From Cyathus striatus (lineage: Eukaryota > Basidiomycota > Agaricomycetes > Agaricales > Nidulariaceae), in the NCBI GenBank assembly GCA_025738555.1, contig JAOVFP010000014.1, positions 2,294,001 through 2,358,000 on the forward strand: DNA of 64,000 nucleotides, read 5' to 3'. The position numbers were made by a program, and so were the translations under genes. How positions within the stretch are numbered: position 1 is the first letter of the stretch; each line of letters opens with the position of its first letter. This document shows, piece after piece, positions 58,641 through 64,000 of this stretch. Below the pieces are notes generated by a model, which worked only from the letters and a program-made list of their open reading frames with translations, ran no database searches and was not told the DNA's origin.

Positions 58641-58969
58641 GATTAATTGCATAGATTGATGAACGGAGACTTCACATCATGACATGCAATCAACAGATGT
58701 GAAGACTTTCTCACATGATGTCCTGTATGACTCTTCCAAATGTTATGACATGAACAGCTAGTGCTATTGACAAGCATCTACCGAATGATCATGTGTTGAT
58801 TATAAGATTCGGAGGAGATGTACAGTTGGGAGCCAACTAGTGAGTGAGATCCAAACTACTTATTACATTCTTGATATACTTGTGCAAGTAGCCTACATTA
58901 CATACTACTTATCCTCTTGATATCGATCCACAGTCAGACATAGTTCACACTTCATGCTATAAGTAATTC

Positions 58970-59720
58970 AACATTGCGGCAATGCAAGCTATGAAATCAA
59001 GTAAGTTTATATTATTTTAGATACTTCTGATGTAAAATCAACATTAGCATTCACATCCAGTTGTTGGGAACATTGAGATCACAGAGCTCAGATATGAGAA
59101 GGAATGGTAGCACTGTGTCATTATATGCTGCCTGCCGGCTATGAATGTAGCCAGAATCCAGTGTGCAGGTGAGCATCCATTCCAATTTCTCATGCTCTGT
59201 TTGATTGCACTACTTACCTCCAAATTGACATTGGAGGCTCCAATGTCCTCTGCTCGTTGTGTGCACTGTCCAAACATCCTGGATATCCCCTAACATCAAA
59301 CACGCCATAAACCTAGCTAGGCTATCATTGACATCTCAATCTGTCACATCTACCCAACAACTACCAACATAAGTTATCTTCATTGGCATCCCTTTCCAAA
59401 TCACAGTTACTGATGCCTACCATGTTTAGATTCTTCTCCCATGTTATGAAGTTCAAATAGCAGCCCTTCTACTCCCAACTAGTTGGGAAAGATGGGGTCA
59501 TGGAGCTTGGATAGGGATGGAGTGGGCAGATAGTAAGCAGTCTTGTTCAACCATTGAGGTCAGCCCAGCTAGTAGTGAGAGTGTCCCATATGCTCATTCA
59601 CTGTCATACTGAGAACTTGCATGTCATAAACATCCCTTGGTAACATGAAGAGACCTATGGCATTGCCTTTGAATGTTCTTGTGCAGCATCCTAATAGCCT
59701 CACTGACTTCACTGCTGATA
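58970..59720 (-). repeat. Dispersed repeat R, inverted partial copy
   Basis: On the minus strand it carries GCACAAGAACATTCAAAGGC (59,660-59,690), a GGGCTGACCTCAATGG segment, CATCAGTAACTGTGAT and a GAAGATAACTTATGTTG segment, in the order seen at 2,900-3,170. Confidence 0.5.
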
Positions 59721-59879
59721 CACCAGCTTTTAAAATAAACCTATTTTTCGATTATTATTGCATTTATTCAAATATTCATATTAAGCCTGTGCAAGGGCCA
59801 CCCCATGAGTACAAGAGTTGGAATGAGTCCCAAATTGCCAACTATAGTATCTTTTACAAGATACCTTACTAAGGGATGA

Positions 59880-61005
59880 GTACAAGGGCTGGGGTTGAGG
59901 CCTGTGCCACCAGCCAAAGTGTCACACTGATACAAACCAAGGGTATTGAAAAATATATCATATGGCTTTGGTCCCTTGCATTTATTTTAATATATTACTC
60001 TTTTCACAGTAGCCATGAAGCTACTTATTTTATTATTATTCTATAATGAAGCTGCTGTATTACTCTTGTACACCTTGAATGGTGCTCTAGCATGAAGTCT
60101 GATGCATCACATGCTACTGTATATAACTCCAAGACAAATCCTAATCAAAGTACCTATGCCGGTATTGTTCCAGTCTGTAGCCTTAATAGAACATGACTCA
60201 TACCCCCCATATGAGAAGCTGGGTGGTTGTACAGCTTACATGTGTAAAACCACATGGACAACGGCGCATGAAACAGCCAAGAACAGTACCAATGCCATCA
60301 CGCACAATTGATGTGCACATCAGAACAAGCCATTAACTCCGAAATCCTCTGTAACTGGGCATGTACCAATGCAAGCACATGCTCTAGCACATGTATTAAA
60401 AAATACCAATGCCGCAGTGTTTGGGAGCACCTTTGAAACAAGGTGCATCCACATGATTTCTCATATGCAGAGTTGGTCCTATTTTAAAGTAGCTTAGTAA
60501 ATATTCTTGGGAGCACGTCACCTAAAGACTAGAATTAGACTATGTTACACAATATGTCTAGGTGTCGTTATAGTATATAGGTAGTTCAGATTAGCTGTAG
60601 GGAAGGCAAGTACTGCATGAGCCGTCTTCCATTCTCGAAGTAGAGTAACATTCTGAAATCAGTATCCGAAGTTTTGATTAGAATTTGAAGTACCGAGTAC
60701 TGTTGAATTGAATATTGGTTATCCGAGTTTTTGAACTAGTACTGCAATTGAAGTGTAAAACCCAGTCTCAGAAATCAAGCTATAGTCTTTAAAGTCATTC
60801 TATTTCATTATTGCTAACCAGATACCCTTCGTACTAAATATAACTAATGTAAATACCTATTTTATGTTGGTGGTGCTACTACTGACATAATAAAGTACTA
60901 CTAAAAGTTAGTTGTATCACTGCCTTGAATGCTGGGAGCTTGAGGTAGATGAGTTCCCACCCCCAATTAACCTCTGTGTATTGCAAGAACTAAATTGTCA
61001 ATTGA
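59880..61005. other. No gene seen
   Basis: AT-rich spacer. A run of short GTACCGAGTACTG-type palindromes near 60,690 was noted. No supported gene or complete element was found. Confidence 0.4.
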
Positions 61006-61012
61006 AACTTAC

Positions 61013-61063
61013 CTCGAAGTAAGCACCAAGTAGGTATGTTTCTTCAAGAGAAATGTAACCCAT
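61013..61063 (-). pseudogene. Orphan first exon of the seven-TM family (copy 6)
   Basis: Encodes MGYISLEETYLLGAYFE and is followed by a good GTAAGT donor, but no further family exon follows downstream (towards lower coordinates). The family promoter is retained upstream, at 61,064-61,400 on the minus strand: TCTATAATACTAACAAGGCA, CCTCTGAAAACATTT and ATATTGGTCCAATTATACAC. A transcript could therefore start here but would splice into unrelated sequence. Confidence 0.6.
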
Positions 61064-61658
61064 AGTTTGGGGGCAGTTTAAATGTTTTCAGAGGGGGGTT
61101 ATGCCTTGTTAGTATTATAGAAATGTAAGACACTCATGAATTGAGCATAAGATCAGGGGTTGGTACAAAAAAGCTATGATGATACAGTGGCAATGCATCT
61201 GAGTTAAGTGTATAATTGGACCAATATTTCCAACAAGCAGTGGTTTTTTGATTTGGTTGGTTGGTTGATACACATCTCTGTGAAAGTGTTCACGATTTAT
61301 TGAATATAGATCAATGAACAAAGCCTTCACATGAATAAGTATTGTTTCCAAGGGCAACCACAAATGTGAGGTCAAATGAGAGTGGTTCATCAATCCATTG
61401 CATTTGGTTCAGAGCTGTGGACTTGTGGACTCACTTGATGAGATACCCTCCCTGGCATGAGCTCAAAGGCATGATGCCTCAATTCGTCTACTGTCATGTC
61501 ATAATACTGTCTGTCTGATGTCCCACTCAAAACATAGTCTCTCGGATTATCCCCCAATGACAAACATGCTTTAATCCTAGACCACTAGCATCTCAAGCAT
61601 ATCACATTTTCGTTAATCAATGAGAACTACTTCATTGCCATTCCTTTCCGCAGCATAG

Positions 61659-63189
61659 CACTGCGTGCATGCCTCGATATTTCAATGTGAAATAGCTTTG
61701 AAATATCATGGAAATATTATTTATATTACATCATTATTTCACTTTGTAATACTCTTACAATTCACATATGATATTTCTCATGTATATGAAAGTCACAATA
61801 ACAAAGAAATATTGAAACCCAGATCCCCATTTTCTTTGAAATCCTTATTCAATATTTCAAAGGTTTTTCACCTATGAAATAACAAAGAAATATTTATTTG
61901 TCACACTGGGTAATCACAATGAGCTTTGTCTACCATTGTCTCATCTTTGTGACATATGTCACGGTCATCACACTTGTCCCACAGTGTCACAATGTCACAG
62001 TCGTCACAGTCGTCACAGATGTCCCATAGTGTCACAGTTGTCGCAGCCGTCACAGTTGTTGCAGTTGTCACAGTTGTTGCAGTTGTCACACATGTCGCAG
62101 TCATCACAGTCGTCACAGTTGTTGCAGTCGTCACAGGTGTCTCACAGTGTCACAATTGTCGTAGTTGTCACATTCGTCACAGTTGTCCCACAGTGTCCTA
62201 GTTGTCACACTTGTCACAGTCGTCACAGTCGCTGCAGTTGTCACAGTTCTCGCAGTCGTCACAGTTGTCACAGTTATCCCACAGTGTCGCAGTTATAACA
62301 AGTGTGACAAGTGTGACAACTGCGACAAGTGCGACAACAGTGACAACTGCAACAACTGTAATGACTGTGACAAGTGTGACAACTAGAACACTGTGGGACA
62401 ACTGTGCTGAATGTGACAACTACAACAATTGTGACACTGTGAGACACCTGTGACGACTGTGACAACTGTGACACTGTGACAACTGCGACGACTGTGACGA
62501 CTGTGACGACTGCGACATGTGTGACAACTGCAACAACTGTGACAATTGCGACAACTGTGACGACTGCAACAACTGTGACACTGTGACAACTGTGATGACT
62601 GCGACATGTGATCCCACAGCGTCACAGTTATGACAAGTGTGACAAGTGTGACAAGTGTGACAAGTGTGACAAGTGTGACAAGTGTGACGACTGCGACAGG
62701 TGTGACAAGTGTAATAACTGTGACAACTGTGACAACTATGACGACTGCGACATGTGTGACAACTGTGACAACTGCAATGACTGCAACAACTGTGACACTG
62801 TGACACTGTGGGACAAGTGTGATGACTGTGACATATGTCACAATGCCACTAAGATCTTGCTAAGATCTCATAGATAAGAACCTTGTGACATATGTCACAA
62901 AGATGAGACAATGATAGACAAAGCTCATTGTGATTACCCAGTGTGACAAATAAATATTTCTTTGTTATTTCATAGGTGAAAAACCTTTGAAATATTGAAT
63001 AAAGGATTTCAAAGAAAATGGGGATCTGGGTTTCAATATTTCTTTGTTATTGTGACTTTCAAATACATGAGAAATATCATATGTGAACTGTAAGAGTATT
63101 ACAAAGCGAAATAATGATGTAATATAAATAATATTTCCACGATATTTCAAAGCTATTTCACATTGAAATATCGAGGCGTGCACACAGTG
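61659..63189. mobile_element. CACTA-like non-autonomous element with TGTCACA core
   Basis: Starts CACTGCGTGCATGCCTCG and ends with the near-complement CGAGGCGTGCACACAGTG. TAG lies directly outside both ends (61,656-61,658 and 63,190-63,192). The TIRs are about 300 bases long (pairing sum about 124,848), highly similar, and contain repeated GAAATATT motifs. The core is a TGTCACA/TGTGACA minisatellite. CACTG ends with a 3-base duplication suggest the CACTA (En/Spm) superfamily. No transposase is present. Confidence 0.8.
61900..62900 (+). repeat. TGTCACAGT / TGTGACAAC minisatellite
   Basis: The left half (to about 62,280) has 9-base units TGTCACAGT(C/T)(G/T) on the plus strand. From about 62,300 on, units read TGTGACAAC, with a secondary switch near 62,610. 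Interruptions of CCCACAGTGTC recur. Open frames across the array are by-products of the 9-base unit. Confidence 0.85.
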
Positions 63190-63224
63190 TAGTAACTGAT
63201 ATCCACTGTGTTTAAATTCTTTCA

Positions 63225-64000
63225 ACAACAGCCATTCTTCTCTTAGCTGAATAATGAAGATGGAGCTATTATTTTAATAGTATCCATGGGAACATCGATG
63301 AAAGGAAGGTATGGTGTCCTATCATTGATTTATATTTAGTGAGATGGGGCTTGCAAGGTGTGGTTAATCACTCCGAGTCCATTGAGGGTTGTGTACAGTC
63401 AACGGCTGTGGACTCACCTTTGAAGTTGATGGGGTAAATGCCCAGTGCGCGCTACTTTGTTCGTTCCGGTTTCTTACACTAGGCACTGGTTTGTCGCTTG
63501 CTGAGAGCTCCATTTGCATCATACCGTGACTACCGTCCTCTGCTTGTCGACTGCACCATCGCAGTCTACCAGGACTCCTAGTTATCCTAAAGCAACAAAC
63601 AAGCTCTAATCGATTAATCCGTCATTCTGATACCCTTTCACATCACCATAATCGATGTTTACTACTATGTTTAGATTCTTCTCATGTCTTACTACAAACC
63701 TACAAACTGCTGTTCCACTTGCAGTTGGTTGGGAGCGATTGGGTCTTAGAGCTCAGATAGGTATAGAGCGGGTGTATGGTAAGCAGTCTTCTTCATTAAG
63801 GTAGATTGATGATCTCAGTTACTCTAGCTATGGGGTGAATGTCGATTATTGGCCCTCACCCATTCCCTGCCACCGAGGACACTGCCCGTTGTGAATGGCC
63901 ATCAGCACTCTGTGCACACTTTCAACCAGTCATGTATCTGCCACGGCGCAGCATTCGACTCGTCTTAGGGACCCTTGGGCTTTCATTGACATCGTTGTTG
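63225..64000 (-). repeat. Dispersed repeat R, inverted partial copy at window end
   Basis: The minus strand shows AATGAAGAAGACTGCTTACC, GAGAAGAATCTAAACATAGT and the AAGTAGCGCGCACTGGGCAT block, as in the copies at 3,100-3,400 and 38,500-38,770. The copy continues beyond the window. Confidence 0.45.

Noticed and set aside
61900..62900. Open frames of 70-150 codons across the second TGTCACA array
   Set aside because: Same cause as above: low complexity, several frames open at once, no start context or splice signals.

Overview
The window looks like a repeat-dense, gene-poor stretch of a basidiomycete (Agaricomycotina) genome. The evidence is short GT..AG introns of about 50-80 bases, a seven-membrane-segment receptor-like family of basidiomycete type, a TE-associated alpha-kinase, a Ty3/Gypsy element with antisense spliced accessory genes, and many small terminal-inverted-repeat (TIR) elements. 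No rRNA, intact tRNA or CRISPR array was seen. Species cannot be named from this sequence.

Layout. 0-14.7 kb: partial copies of a dispersed repeat (called R here), two decayed copies of the membrane-protein family (8.1-9.2 and 11.3-12.6 kb), a TA-flanked MITE and an inverted-repeat unit. 14.7-38.35 kb: one nested insertion complex. A DNA transposon (14,709-38,349, flanked by GTAATC) carries a broken DDE transposase gene and a broken alpha-kinase gene. Its transposase is split by a 17.2-kb Ty3/Gypsy LTR retrotransposon (18,728-35,959) and also holds a TA-flanked MITE (18,149-18,722). The Gypsy leader is itself split by a 3.35-kb giant palindrome (20,331-23,677). The Gypsy element has gag, protease, RT/RNase H and integrase, all with lesions, plus two antisense intron-containing genes between integrase and the 3' LTR.

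38.35-64 kb: R resumes and is interrupted by a MULE-like element with a 9-bp target duplication (38,820-40,029). Then come membrane-family copy 3 (40.8-42.1 kb), a small two-exon Cys-rich gene (42.7-43.3 kb) with a decayed paralogue (54.2-54.8 kb), and unrecognised coding remnants. Membrane-family copies 4 and 5 (minus strand, 49.2-50.5 and 57.1-58.4 kb) follow, then an orphan promoter plus first exon (61.0 kb). Copy 4 is the only copy read as fully intact. Its upstream region was hit twice: by a TA-flanked element at 50.6-52.3 kb and by a hAT-like element with an 8-bp duplication at 52.5-53.8 kb. A CACTA-like element (61,659-63,189, 3-bp duplication TAG) and an inverted R copy close the window.

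The most unusual signal is that three elements with unrelated termini (20.3-23.7, 50.6-52.3 and 61.7-63.2 kb) all have cores made of TGTCACA/TGTGACA minisatellites that switch strand towards the middle. Two small MITEs (3.7 and 45.1 kb) carry looser copies of the same heptamer. All alignments, counts and splice models were made by eye.
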